Part shown: positions 1 through 6,790 of the stretch, piece by piece
Layout of the letters: each line of letters begins with the position of its first letter
Numbering within the stretch: the first letter of the stretch is position 1
Program-made: the position numbers and the translations under genes
Assembly (NCBI GenBank): GCA_002382045.1
Contig: DFZJ01000147.1
Span: 2,366-10,027, forward strand
DNA length: 7,662 bases
DNA from: Syntrophaceae bacterium UBA4059
GTDB lineage: Bacteria; Desulfobacterota; Syntrophia; Syntrophales; Smithellaceae
Direction: 5' to 3'
The notes under the pieces: generated by a model
What the model was told of the DNA's origin: nothing
Database searches by the model: none
The model's input: the letters and a program-made list of their open reading frames with translations, nothing else

Positions 1-777
1 CTGGATAAACAAGAACGGGTCGCGGGTTGTCCACCGGATTACTTTTCGGAAACGGGGCAGCTTTGGGGAAACCCTCTCTATGACTGGGGTGAACTGAAAA
101 AAACTGGTTATTCGTGGTGGATTAAACGGATTGATCATCAGAGATCCCTTTATGATTACCTGCGGATCGACCACTTCCGCGCGTTTGAAGCCTACTACGC
201 GATATCTGCTGACGCAAAAAACGCCACAATGGGACAATGGATTCCCGGTCCGGGGCTGGACTTTTTCAGCCAAATAAAAAATATATTGGGTGATCTGCCG
301 CTGATTGCAGAGGATTTGGGTTATCTTACGCCCGGGGTCTTTGATCTGCTCCGCGCGACCGGTTTTCCTGGCTTGAAGGTCCTTCATTTCGCTTTTTCTC
401 CGGATGGCGGCAGTATTTACCTTCCGCACCGCTATGAGAAAAACTGCGTGGTTTACACGGGAACGCATGACAATGATACGACGATGGGATGGTACAGCGG
501 GCTTTCTCCGGCCGAACGAACTTTTCTGGATGCCTACCTGGATGGCGTGAATGAACCGCGTGTGCACTGGCAGCTGATCCGTCTCGCCATGGGTTCCGTC
601 GCGGATGGGTGCATCATTCCGATGCAGGATATTCTCGGACTGCCCTCGTCCGCGCGTATGAACCGTCCGCAGACATCGCAGGGAAACTGGCAGTGGCGGC
701 TGCTGCCCGGCCAGTTTGACGAAAAAACCGCGCGGAAGCTGGCAGACGTGACAAGGTTATTTGGCCGTTTGGGTTAA
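1..777 (+). CDS. malQ: 4-alpha-glucanotransferase (amylomaltase), 3' part only
   Basis: The reading frame is open from base 1 to the TAA at 775-777, giving 258 residues. This is about the C-terminal half of a GH77 enzyme that is usually near 500 residues; the start lies upstream of the window. GH77 enzymes are cytoplasmic and transfer alpha-1,4-glucan segments between maltodextrins, releasing glucose. Visible landmarks are PPDYFSETGQLWGNPLYDW (residues 11-29 of the fragment), LRIDHFRAFEAYYA (54-67) with the expected nucleophile Asp57 (codon 169-171), PLIAEDLG (100-107) with the acid/base Glu104 (codon 310-312), and TGTHDND (153-159) with the third catalytic Asp157 (codon 469-471). The catalytic set is therefore complete and no frameshift is seen. 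An internal ATG at 229 lies downstream of the nucleophile and cannot be the true start. The gene is followed after 59 bp by glgB, which suits a role in recycling short chains made during glycogen turnover. Family assignment is secure; the symbol follows from it. Confidence 0.95.
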   Translation: MDKQERVAGCPPDYFSETGQLWGNPLYDWGELKKTGYSWWIKRIDHQRSLYDYLRIDHFRAFEAYYAISADAKNATMGQWIPGPGLDFFSQIKNILGDLPLIAEDLGYLTPGVFDLLRATGFPGLKVLHFAFSPDGGSIYLPHRYEKNCVVYTGTHDNDTTMGWYSGLSPAERTFLDAYLDGVNEPRVHWQLIRLAMGSVADGCIIPMQDILGLPSSARMNRPQTSQGNWQWRLLPGQFDEKTARKLADVTRLFGRLG

Positions 778-782
778 AACAG

Positions 783-796
783 GCGGCAACGGCCGC
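783..796 (+). other. short GC-rich inverted repeat in the malQ-glgB gap
   Basis: GCGGC (783-787) and GCCGC (792-796) can pair around a 4-base loop, starting 6 bases after the malQ stop codon. The stem is only 5 bp and no T-run follows, so it does not qualify as an intrinsic terminator. It might slightly stabilise the 3' end of processed malQ mRNA, or be chance in a fairly GC-rich sequence. The rest of this 59-bp gap shows no promoter-like pair of hexamers that I would defend. Confidence 0.25.
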
Positions 797-836
797 GATG
801 GAATCATCCGATCTCTGTAAATAATGCGTGTGTGAA

Positions 837-2735
837 ATGAACGACGATCAGCAATACATCAACACAGATGAGATTTACCTGTTCAACATCGGAGAGGCGC
901 AGCAGGCCTATGCCACCTTCGGGTGTCACCGCTTGGATGAACTCGGTATGCACCGTTTTCTGGTTTGGGCGCCCAATGCCAGGCAGGTCAGCGTTGTGGG
1001 GGATTTCAATGGCTGGGATGCTTCGAAAAACCGGATGGAAAGACTCGATACCGGCGTGTTTGCCGCGTTTATCCCGGGGCTTAAGGACGGGGACTGTTAC
1101 AAGTATCAGATCAACGGATTCGATTCACAAACTGTCCTCAAGTCCGACCCGTTTGCGTTTCATGCCGAGGTTCGCCCGGCGACAGCCTCAAAGGTCTGGA
1201 GCCTTGGCGGGTACCATTGGCGTGATGAGGAATTTCTGAAGCGTCGCCCGGAACAAAACATGCTGAACCGGCCGATGACCATTTATGAAATGAACATTGG
1301 ATCATGGCGCACACGCGAGGGGTATCACTTTGCGAATCTGCGGGATGTAGCCGATGAACTTTCCGCATATCTTGTGGAGATGGGATTTACGCATGTGGAG
1401 ATCATGCCCGTCACCGAATACCCTTTCGATGATTCATGGGGGTATCAGGTTACCGGCTATTACGCGGTAACAAGCCGTTACGGCACGCCGCAGGATTTTA
1501 TGTATTTTGTAGATACGATGCACGCCAAAGGAATCGGCGTGATCATGGACTGGGTGCCCGCCCATTTCCCCAAAGATGCGCACGGCCTTGCCCGGTTTGA
1601 CGGCACGTGCCTTTATGAACATCAGAACCCGATGCAGGCCAATCACCCGCAATGGGGCACGCTGATCTTCAACTACGGACGTCCCGAAGTGGTCAGCTTC
1701 CTGGTTTCCAGCGCCATGTTTTTCTTTGATGTCTACCATATAGACGGCATCCGCGTGGACGCGGTGACGTCGATGCTCTATCTGGATTATGCCCGCAATG
1801 AAGGCGAATATGTGCGAAACGAACAAGGGGGCAATATTGACCCTTCCGCTGTGGCTTTTCTGCAAAAGCTGAATTCCGTGATCTTGACCCGGTATCCCGG
1901 CACGCTCACCATTGCCGAAGAATCGACGTCGTATCCGCTGATGACCAAGCCGCCCTATGACGGGGGACTTGGTTTTGTGTTCAAGTGGAACATGGGCTTT
2001 ATGCATGATACGCTCAACTATATGTCGATGGATCCCTTTTTCCGTCATGATCATCACGATAAACTGACGTTTTCAATGTGCTATGCCTTTACTGAAAACT
2101 TCATTCTGCCGTATTCCCACGATGAGGTTGTCCACGGCAAGAAATCTCTCCTCAATAAGATGTACGGCAGTTATGATGAGAAGTTTTCGTCCATGCGCGC
2201 CTTGCTCGGTTTTATGTATGCGCATCCCGGGAAAAAACTGTTGTTTATGGGAAGCGAGTTCGGGCAGTTCATCGAATGGGATCATCAAAAGCAGCTCGAC
2301 TGGTTTCTGCTCGCGCATGAAAGGCACCGCCAGATGCAGCAATATGTGAAGGCGCTCAATACTTTTTACACGGCATGTCCCGCTTTTTATCAGATCGAAG
2401 ACGATTGGGACGGATTTACCTGGCTGAATGTGGAGAATGCTCAGCAAAGCGCGATCAGCTTTATGCGCCGCGACAGGCAAGGGGATGTCTGTATCTGCGC
2501 TTTTAATTTTACACCCGTGCCGGTGGAAGGTTTTGTGATCGGGCTGCCCTCCAGCGGGACGTTGCGGGAGGTGTTTACCAGCGACGCTGCGCTGTTTGGC
2601 GGAAGCGGTCATCATCAGGCGACCCTCACGGCATCCCGCGAAGGATTTGCCGGACAGCCATGCAGTGCTGTGATGGATTTGCCGCCGCTTACGGCCCTGT
2701 ATTTTAATTACGATGAAAAGGGATCGGTTAAATGA
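837..2735 (+). CDS. glgB: 1,4-alpha-glucan branching enzyme (GH13)
   Basis: This 632-residue enzyme cuts an alpha-1,4-glucan chain and rejoins it through an alpha-1,6 bond, creating glycogen branches. An N-terminal CBM48 domain (about residues 28-105, with FLVWAPNARQVSVVGDFNGWD) precedes a GH13 barrel. Barrel motifs are DWVPAHFPKD (238-247), GIRVDAVTSM (304-313) with nucleophile Asp308 (codon 1758-1760), TIAEEST (358-364) with acid/base Glu361, and LPYSHDEVVHGK (424-435) with Asp429. The 53- and 68-residue gaps between the catalytic residues match those of E. coli GlgB (405/458/526). A beta-sandwich C-terminal domain ends the protein (about 535-632). It is about 95 residues shorter than the E. 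coli enzyme because the extra N-terminal module is absent, as in many bacteria. I chose ATG 837; a GTG at 828 in the same frame adds three residues, and a TAA at 822-824 blocks anything earlier. Neither start has a clear Shine-Dalgarno sequence. The stop is one base from the chosen glgA start. Confidence 0.97.
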   Translation: MNDDQQYINTDEIYLFNIGEAQQAYATFGCHRLDELGMHRFLVWAPNARQVSVVGDFNGWDASKNRMERLDTGVFAAFIPGLKDGDCYKYQINGFDSQTVLKSDPFAFHAEVRPATASKVWSLGGYHWRDEEFLKRRPEQNMLNRPMTIYEMNIGSWRTREGYHFANLRDVADELSAYLVEMGFTHVEIMPVTEYPFDDSWGYQVTGYYAVTSRYGTPQDFMYFVDTMHAKGIGVIMDWVPAHFPKDAHGLARFDGTCLYEHQNPMQANHPQWGTLIFNYGRPEVVSFLVSSAMFFFDVYHIDGIRVDAVTSMLYLDYARNEGEYVRNEQGGNIDPSAVAFLQKLNSVILTRYPGTLTIAEESTSYPLMTKPPYDGGLGFVFKWNMGFMHDTLNYMSMDPFFRHDHHDKLTFSMCYAFTENFILPYSHDEVVHGKKSLLNKMYGSYDEKFSSMRALLGFMYAHPGKKLLFMGSEFGQFIEWDHQKQLDWFLLAHERHRQMQQYVKALNTFYTACPAFYQIEDDWDGFTWLNVENAQQSAISFMRRDRQGDVCICAFNFTPVPVEGFVIGLPSSGTLREVFTSDAALFGGSGHHQATLTASREGFAGQPCSAVMDLPPLTALYFNYDEKGSVK

Positions 2736-2739
2736 CATG
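2716..2739 (+). promoter_or_regulatory. glgA ribosome-binding region and glgB-glgA coupling junction
   Basis: The purine run AAAAGGGA (2716-2723) lies inside the last codons of glgB, 13 bases before ATG 2737. The glgB TGA (2733-2735) and this ATG are separated by a single C, in the string ATGACATG. The spacing is longer than ideal for the Shine-Dalgarno match, so translational coupling by reinitiation after glgB termination is a reasonable inference. It would keep branching enzyme and synthase levels linked. Confidence 0.45.
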
Positions 2740-4218
2740 AACAAAGAACTGCAAAGCATCATGGCTGCAAAAAACAGGGATGTCCTGCCCGCGATTCTGA
2801 TGACCGGAGCGGAATGCGCGCCGTTTGCTAAAACGGGAGGCCTGGCGGATGTGATCGGAACATTGGCGAGAGAACTGAAAGCACTGGGATTCGATATTCG
2901 CCTGATGCTGCCGTTTCACCGGGTCATCAAGGATCAATATCGGGAGCGGGTGCGGCACATGGTCAGCTTCAGCGTGGATATCGGCCGGCATGCTGAATAC
3001 GTGGGTGTTGAATGCTACGACTGGGAGGGCATACCGGTTTACTTTATCGACAATGAACATTACTTCGGTCACTCTATTTATTGTGGCGGAAAATTTGAGG
3101 GCGAACAATATGCCTACTTTTCCCGCGCGGTTATCGAAGCGATGCCGGTCATCGGCTTTGAGCCGGATATCATCCATGTCAACGACTGGCACACGGCGAT
3201 AATTCCCATGTTGTTAAAGACCCAATATGATTCATATCCGCAGGGAAGGCGCAAGTCCGTTCTGTCGATCCATAATTTAGGCTATCAGGGGCGTTTTGAC
3301 TTTGGTTATACAGCGCATTTGCTCGGTATTGAGGAGCAATATAATCATCCGGACTATATCGAATTTCACGGCGGGGCGAATTTTTTAAAAGGCGGCATCG
3401 TATTTGCCGATAAGCTGGTCACCGTCAGCCCGACATACGCTCATGAAATAAGGACGCCGCATTATGGCGAGGGGCTGGACGGGGTGCTGGAAACACGCAC
3501 GGACGACCTGATCGGCATCCTCAACGGCATTGATACCGGGGCCTTTAATCCGGCAGCCGATCCATTGATCCCCTATCCGTTTGACATTGCATCGCTTTCG
3601 GAAAAGCAGAAGAACAAGCAGGCTCTGATTGATGAACTCGGGCTCAAGATCGACCCCGCGGCGCCGCTCATCGGAATGGTGACCCGATTGACAAAGCAAA
3701 AAGGGATTGATCTCGTGCTGGGCGTATTTGACGAGATCATGGACGCGGGGCCGGGGTTTGTGTTGATCGGGACGGGCGATAAGGAATATGAACATTTCTT
3801 CCGCGGTGTTGCCCATCGGACGGGCAACCGGGCGACAGGCCGGACGGAGTTTAACGACCCGCTGGCCCACCGGATATATGCGGGAAGCGATTTCTTCCTG
3901 ATGCCGTCCATGTTTGAACCTTGCGGCCTCTCGCAGATGATCGCTCTGCGTTACGGCACGCTGCCTGTTGTCCGCGCGACGGGCGGATTGAAGGATACGG
4001 TGGTTCCCTATAATGAATATACGGACGAAGGCAACGGTTTTTCTTTTGAAAATTATAACGCGCACGATATGCTCCATACCGTGCGGTATGCGCTGAATAT
4101 TTATCAGAACAGGGAGCGCATGAACGCGCTCCGCAAGCGGGCCATGAGTCAGGATTGGGGTTTTCAAAAAAGCGCGCTGGCCTATGCGAAACTGTATCTT
4201 TTGACGGCCGGACAATGA
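2737..4218 (+). CDS. glgA: glycogen synthase, ADP-glucose type (GT5)
   Basis: GlgA transfers glucose from ADP-glucose to the non-reducing end of an alpha-1,4-glucan in the cytoplasm. From ATG 2737 the protein has 493 residues, within the usual range. It has the two-lobed GT-B layout of the family. The N-terminal lobe (about 18-250) has KTGGLADV (32-39; Lys32, codon 2830-2832, the ADP-glucose-binding Lys15 of E. coli), HVNDWH (147-152) and HNLGYQG (179-185). The C-terminal lobe (about 300-480) has TRLTKQKG (316-323), where Arg317 and Lys322 align by spacing with E. coli Arg300 and Lys305. It also has EPCGLSQ (394-400), where Glu394 (codon 3916-3918) matches the catalytic-site glutamate, then TGGLKDT (415-421). 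A second in-frame ATG at 2713 would overlap glgB by 23 bp but lacks a ribosome-binding site; ATG 2761 would remove eight residues ahead of the conserved core. No frameshift or missing motif is seen. The ADP-glucose-forming enzyme is not encoded in this window. Confidence 0.97.
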   Translation: MNKELQSIMAAKNRDVLPAILMTGAECAPFAKTGGLADVIGTLARELKALGFDIRLMLPFHRVIKDQYRERVRHMVSFSVDIGRHAEYVGVECYDWEGIPVYFIDNEHYFGHSIYCGGKFEGEQYAYFSRAVIEAMPVIGFEPDIIHVNDWHTAIIPMLLKTQYDSYPQGRRKSVLSIHNLGYQGRFDFGYTAHLLGIEEQYNHPDYIEFHGGANFLKGGIVFADKLVTVSPTYAHEIRTPHYGEGLDGVLETRTDDLIGILNGIDTGAFNPAADPLIPYPFDIASLSEKQKNKQALIDELGLKIDPAAPLIGMVTRLTKQKGIDLVLGVFDEIMDAGPGFVLIGTGDKEYEHFFRGVAHRTGNRATGRTEFNDPLAHRIYAGSDFFLMPSMFEPCGLSQMIALRYGTLPVVRATGGLKDTVVPYNEYTDEGNGFSFENYNAHDMLHTVRYALNIYQNRERMNALRKRAMSQDWGFQKSALAYAKLYLLTAGQ

Positions 4219-4233
4219 CCCGCATGATTTTCG

Positions 4234-4262
4234 TTGACAGGCGTATCATCGTCACATAAAGA
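4234..4262 (+). promoter_or_regulatory. candidate sigma-70-type promoter ahead of glgP
   Basis: The 104-bp gap between glgA and glgP contains a perfect -35 hexamer, TTGACA (4234-4239). The -10 is weak: TAAAGA (4257-4262) sits at the ideal 17-base spacing with three of six consensus bases, while CATAAA (4255-4260) matches four of six at 15 bases. Transcripts from here would carry a leader of about 50 bases before GTG 4323. If active, it would allow phosphorylase and the downstream amylase to be expressed apart from the synthetic genes. The call rests on sequence match alone. Confidence 0.35.
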
Positions 4263-4310
4263 GTCATCCATTGCAGCGGGGTGGCTTCGGATATTCCCAA
4301 TTACGCAATC

Positions 4311-4325
4311 AAAGGCATACGGGTG
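4311..4325 (+). promoter_or_regulatory. ribosome-binding site that decides the glgP start
   Basis: AAAGG (4311-4315) stands 7 bases before GTG 4323. The upstream in-frame GTG at 4281 is preceded only by GCAGCGGG, directly abutting it, with poor spacing. The site therefore favours GTG 4323, and the protein then begins MKNRISKIKEIIEGKL. Confidence 0.55.
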
Positions 4326-6758
4326 AAAAACAGGATTTCAAAAATTAAGGAAATCATCGAGGGCAAATTAAAACGGTATTACGGCCGCGCGCTCGAGAAT
4401 GCGTCAGATGAGGAAATGTTCCAGGCGGTGGCGATGAGTATTCGCGACATCATCCTGGAGCGGGGGGTCAAGGCCAACGCAGCCATTGAAAAGAAGGGGC
4501 TCAAGAAACTCTGTTATCTTTCGGCCGAGTTTCTGATGGGCCGGGCGCTCGTCAATAACCTGATCAATCTCGGTTTGCTTTCAGACTACCGGGCCGTCAT
4601 GACCGAGATCGGTTATCCCTTTGAAAAGCTCGAAGAGCAGGAAAATGAAGCGGCTCTCGGCAACGGGGGTCTGGGCCGGCTGGCCGCGTGCTTTCTTGAT
4701 TCAATGGCGACGTTGAACCTGCCTGTCTCGGGATACGGCATCCGCTACGAATACGGCATGTTCTGCCAGCGCATCGTGGACGGTAAACAGACGGAAGTGC
4801 CGGACGACTGGACGGCAAAAGGGGATATCTGGGAAATTGAGCGGCGCGAAGAACAGATTGAAGTGCGTTTTGAGGGCACGGTTGAAGAAGTCTGGACGGA
4901 TGACGGCCTGACGGTCGCGCATAAAAACTGTCAGACGGTGGTTGCGGTGCCTTACGACATGCCGGTGGTCGGTTATGACAGTCCTACGCCGGCGAGACTC
5001 CGTTTATGGCGCGCGGAATGTCCCGCCGTATTTGATCTTCATTCATTTAACAAAGGTGACTTTGTCTGCATGCTGCAGCAGAAAGAGCTTGCCGAGTCGA
5101 TATCCAAAGTGCTGTATCCCCGGGACAACCATATTACCGGGAGAATGCTGCGCCTCAGACAGTATTATTTTCTGGCTTCCGCATCGATGCAGTCCATGGT
5201 GCGCGATCATAAGAAACTCTATGGCGATGTGCGCACGTTGCCCGAAAAAGTCGTGATCCAGATCAACGATATGCATCCGGCGCTGGCGATCCCGGATCTG
5301 ATACGCATCCTGATCGACGAAGAAGGCCTCGGATGGGACGACGCCTATGGTATCGTGAGCCGTGTGTTCAACTACACCAACCACACGGTCATGCAGGAGG
5401 CCCTGGCGGCCTGGCCCGAGCAGTTATTCAAGTCGATGCTGCCGCGTGTTTACGCAATTATTTTCGAAATTAACGAACGCTTCAACCAAAAACTCTGTAA
5501 AGCATTTCCGGAAGACCGGGACAAAATATCTCATATGTCCATCATTGCTTACGATGAGATTCGCATGGCCAATATGTGTGTCGCGGTATGTCATATCGTC
5601 AACGGCGTCTCGCAGCTTCACGGCAAAATCCTGAAGACCCGCACCTTCCGCGATTTCTATGTCATGTTCCCCGGGAAGTTTACGGCCATTACCAACGGCA
5701 TTACGCCCAGACGCTGGCTTGCTGCGGCCAATCCGGCCCTGTGCGCGCTGATTGCCGATCATATCGGTGATAAATTTATCCGCGACTATCATGAGCTGGA
5801 ACGCTTAAAACCGCTGGTGGATGATCAGCGATTTCTGGCCGATTTTGCGATCGTCAAACAGCAAAACAAGCGACGCCTTTCCGAACATATTTATAAAAAA
5901 CAAGGGATTACACTCGATCCCGACTCGGTCTTTGATGTGCAGGCCAAGCGGTTGCACGAATACAAGCGGCAGCTTTTAAAAGTGTTGCACATTTTATATC
6001 TGTACAATCGCTTTACCGGAAGCGAGGGGTATTCATTGCCCCGGCCTGTGACCTTCCTGTTTGCCGCCAAGGCATCGCCCGCGTATCGAAGAGCCAAGAG
6101 CATTATCCGTCTCATTAACGCGGTGGCTGATCTTGTGCAATCGCATCCGCGCACCCGCGACAACATCCGGGTTGCTTTTCTGGAGAACTACAATGTCTCT
6201 CTGGCCGAACTATTGATTCCCGCGGCGGATATCAGCGAACAAATATCGACGGCGGGCTGCGAGGCCTCCGGAACAGGCAACATGAAGTTCATGCTCAACG
6301 GCGCCGTGACGCTGGGAACGATGGACGGCGCAAACATAGAGATATTTGATGCGGTGGGCAAAGACAATATCTTTATTTTTGGCGCCCGTGCGGAGGAGAT
6401 CGCCTGGATGGAGACGGAAAACCTTTATCAACCGAAAAATTATTTTGACCGGAATGCGGATATTCGCGACGCCGTTTCACGCCTGGTGGACGGATCGCTG
6501 CCCGGTGTTGCCAAAGACCGGTTTGAGGAAATTTACCAGTCGCTGTTGTTTGGCGACTATGACCGTGCGGACAAGTACTTTCTGCTGTATGATTTTGACG
6601 CTTATCGCGCCGTATTTGAAAACATCCTGGCTGCCTACACCGATACACCCGCCTGGACGAGAAAGGCCGCGGTCAACACGGCAAGCGCGGGATACTTCAG
6701 TGTTGACCGGACGATCAACGATTATAACCGGATGATCTGGGGGCTGGATTCGATCTGA
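4323..6758 (+). CDS. glgP: glycogen/maltodextrin phosphorylase (GT35)
   Basis: This PLP-dependent enzyme phosphorolyses the non-reducing ends of alpha-1,4-glucans to glucose-1-phosphate, stopping near branch points. From GTG 4323 it has 811 residues, normal for bacterial members. Family blocks run in order: LSAEFLMGRAL (66-76), LGNGGLGRLAACFLDSMA (112-129), GYGIRYEYGMF (137-147), NYTNHTVMQEAL (350-361), FDVQAKRLHEYKRQLL (537-552), ENYNVSLAELLIPAADISEQIS (621-642 region), and EASGTGNMKFMLNGA (647-661). Lys655 (codon 6285-6287) in the last block corresponds to the PLP-bound lysine, Lys680 of rabbit muscle phosphorylase. The block GTMDGANIEI follows it. The N-terminus begins close to the conserved core, so the region carrying the phosphorylatable serine of animal enzymes is lacking, as usual in bacteria. 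An in-frame GTG at 4281 would add 14 residues (beginning MASDIPNYAI) but has a worse ribosome-binding site. Whether glycogen or maltodextrin is preferred cannot be told from sequence; the position next to glgA and glgB favours glycogen, hence the symbol. Confidence 0.96.
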   Translation: MKNRISKIKEIIEGKLKRYYGRALENASDEEMFQAVAMSIRDIILERGVKANAAIEKKGLKKLCYLSAEFLMGRALVNNLINLGLLSDYRAVMTEIGYPFEKLEEQENEAALGNGGLGRLAACFLDSMATLNLPVSGYGIRYEYGMFCQRIVDGKQTEVPDDWTAKGDIWEIERREEQIEVRFEGTVEEVWTDDGLTVAHKNCQTVVAVPYDMPVVGYDSPTPARLRLWRAECPAVFDLHSFNKGDFVCMLQQKELAESISKVLYPRDNHITGRMLRLRQYYFLASASMQSMVRDHKKLYGDVRTLPEKVVIQINDMHPALAIPDLIRILIDEEGLGWDDAYGIVSRVFNYTNHTVMQEALAAWPEQLFKSMLPRVYAIIFEINERFNQKLCKAFPEDRDKISHMSIIAYDEIRMANMCVAVCHIVNGVSQLHGKILKTRTFRDFYVMFPGKFTAITNGITPRRWLAAANPALCALIADHIGDKFIRDYHELERLKPLVDDQRFLADFAIVKQQNKRRLSEHIYKKQGITLDPDSVFDVQAKRLHEYKRQLLKVLHILYLYNRFTGSEGYSLPRPVTFLFAAKASPAYRRAKSIIRLINAVADLVQSHPRTRDNIRVAFLENYNVSLAELLIPAADISEQISTAGCEASGTGNMKFMLNGAVTLGTMDGANIEIFDAVGKDNIFIFGARAEEIAWMETENLYQPKNYFDRNADIRDAVSRLVDGSLPGVAKDRFEEIYQSLLFGDYDRADKYFLLYDFDAYRAVFENILAAYTDTPAWTRKAAVNTASAGYFSVDRTINDYNRMIWGLDSI

Positions 6759-6774
6759 AATCTGAAAGGTCTGT

Positions 6775-6790
6775 GGGGGCGATGCTGATG
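6775..6790 (+). promoter_or_regulatory. likely ribosome-binding site of the GH13 amylase gene
   Basis: A G-rich run (GGGGG, 6775-6779) lies 8 bases before ATG 6788 but only 2 bases before the in-frame ATG 6782, which favours 6788. A second purine run, AAAGG (6765-6769), lies 12 bases before 6782, so the earlier start is not excluded. The choice changes the protein by two residues. The glgP-amylase gap of 29 bp shows no promoter or terminator, so cotranscription with glgP is expected. Confidence 0.4.

Noticed and set aside
229..777. A separate short gene starting at ATG 229
   Set aside because: The same frame is open to base 1 and already contains MalQ motifs, including the nucleophile Asp, upstream of 229. 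It is one truncated-by-window malQ.
1449..1484. Two adjacent inverted repeats inside glgB: GTTACCG/CGGTAAC (1449-1455 and 1465-1471) and GCCG/CGGC (1474-1477 and 1481-1484)
   Set aside because: They fall in the highly conserved QVTGYYAVTSRYGTP block, so codon constraint plus chance explains them; no T-run or regulatory context follows.
1434..2057. 207-codon frame on the - strand opposite the glgB catalytic core
   Set aside because: Same reason: the + strand carries the GH13 motifs, and the antisense translation resembles no family I know.
2073..2762. 229-codon frame on the - strand opposite the 3' half of glgB
   Set aside because: Fully shadowed by conserved GlgB sequence including a catalytic residue; the translation looks like unstructured antisense product.
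3385..4215. Long open frame of 276 codons on the - strand opposite glgA
   Set aside because: It lies wholly under a glgA sequence with complete family motifs, its translation has no recognisable motif, and long antisense frames are common opposite moderately GC-rich genes.
4225..4249. ATGAT/ATCAT inverted repeat after glgA as a terminator or operator
   Set aside because: Only 5 A/T-rich pairs with a 15-base loop and no T-run; too weak to call.
6759..6787. Terminator between glgP and the amylase gene
   Set aside because: The 29-bp gap has no inverted repeat with a T-run; it looks like a simple operon junction.
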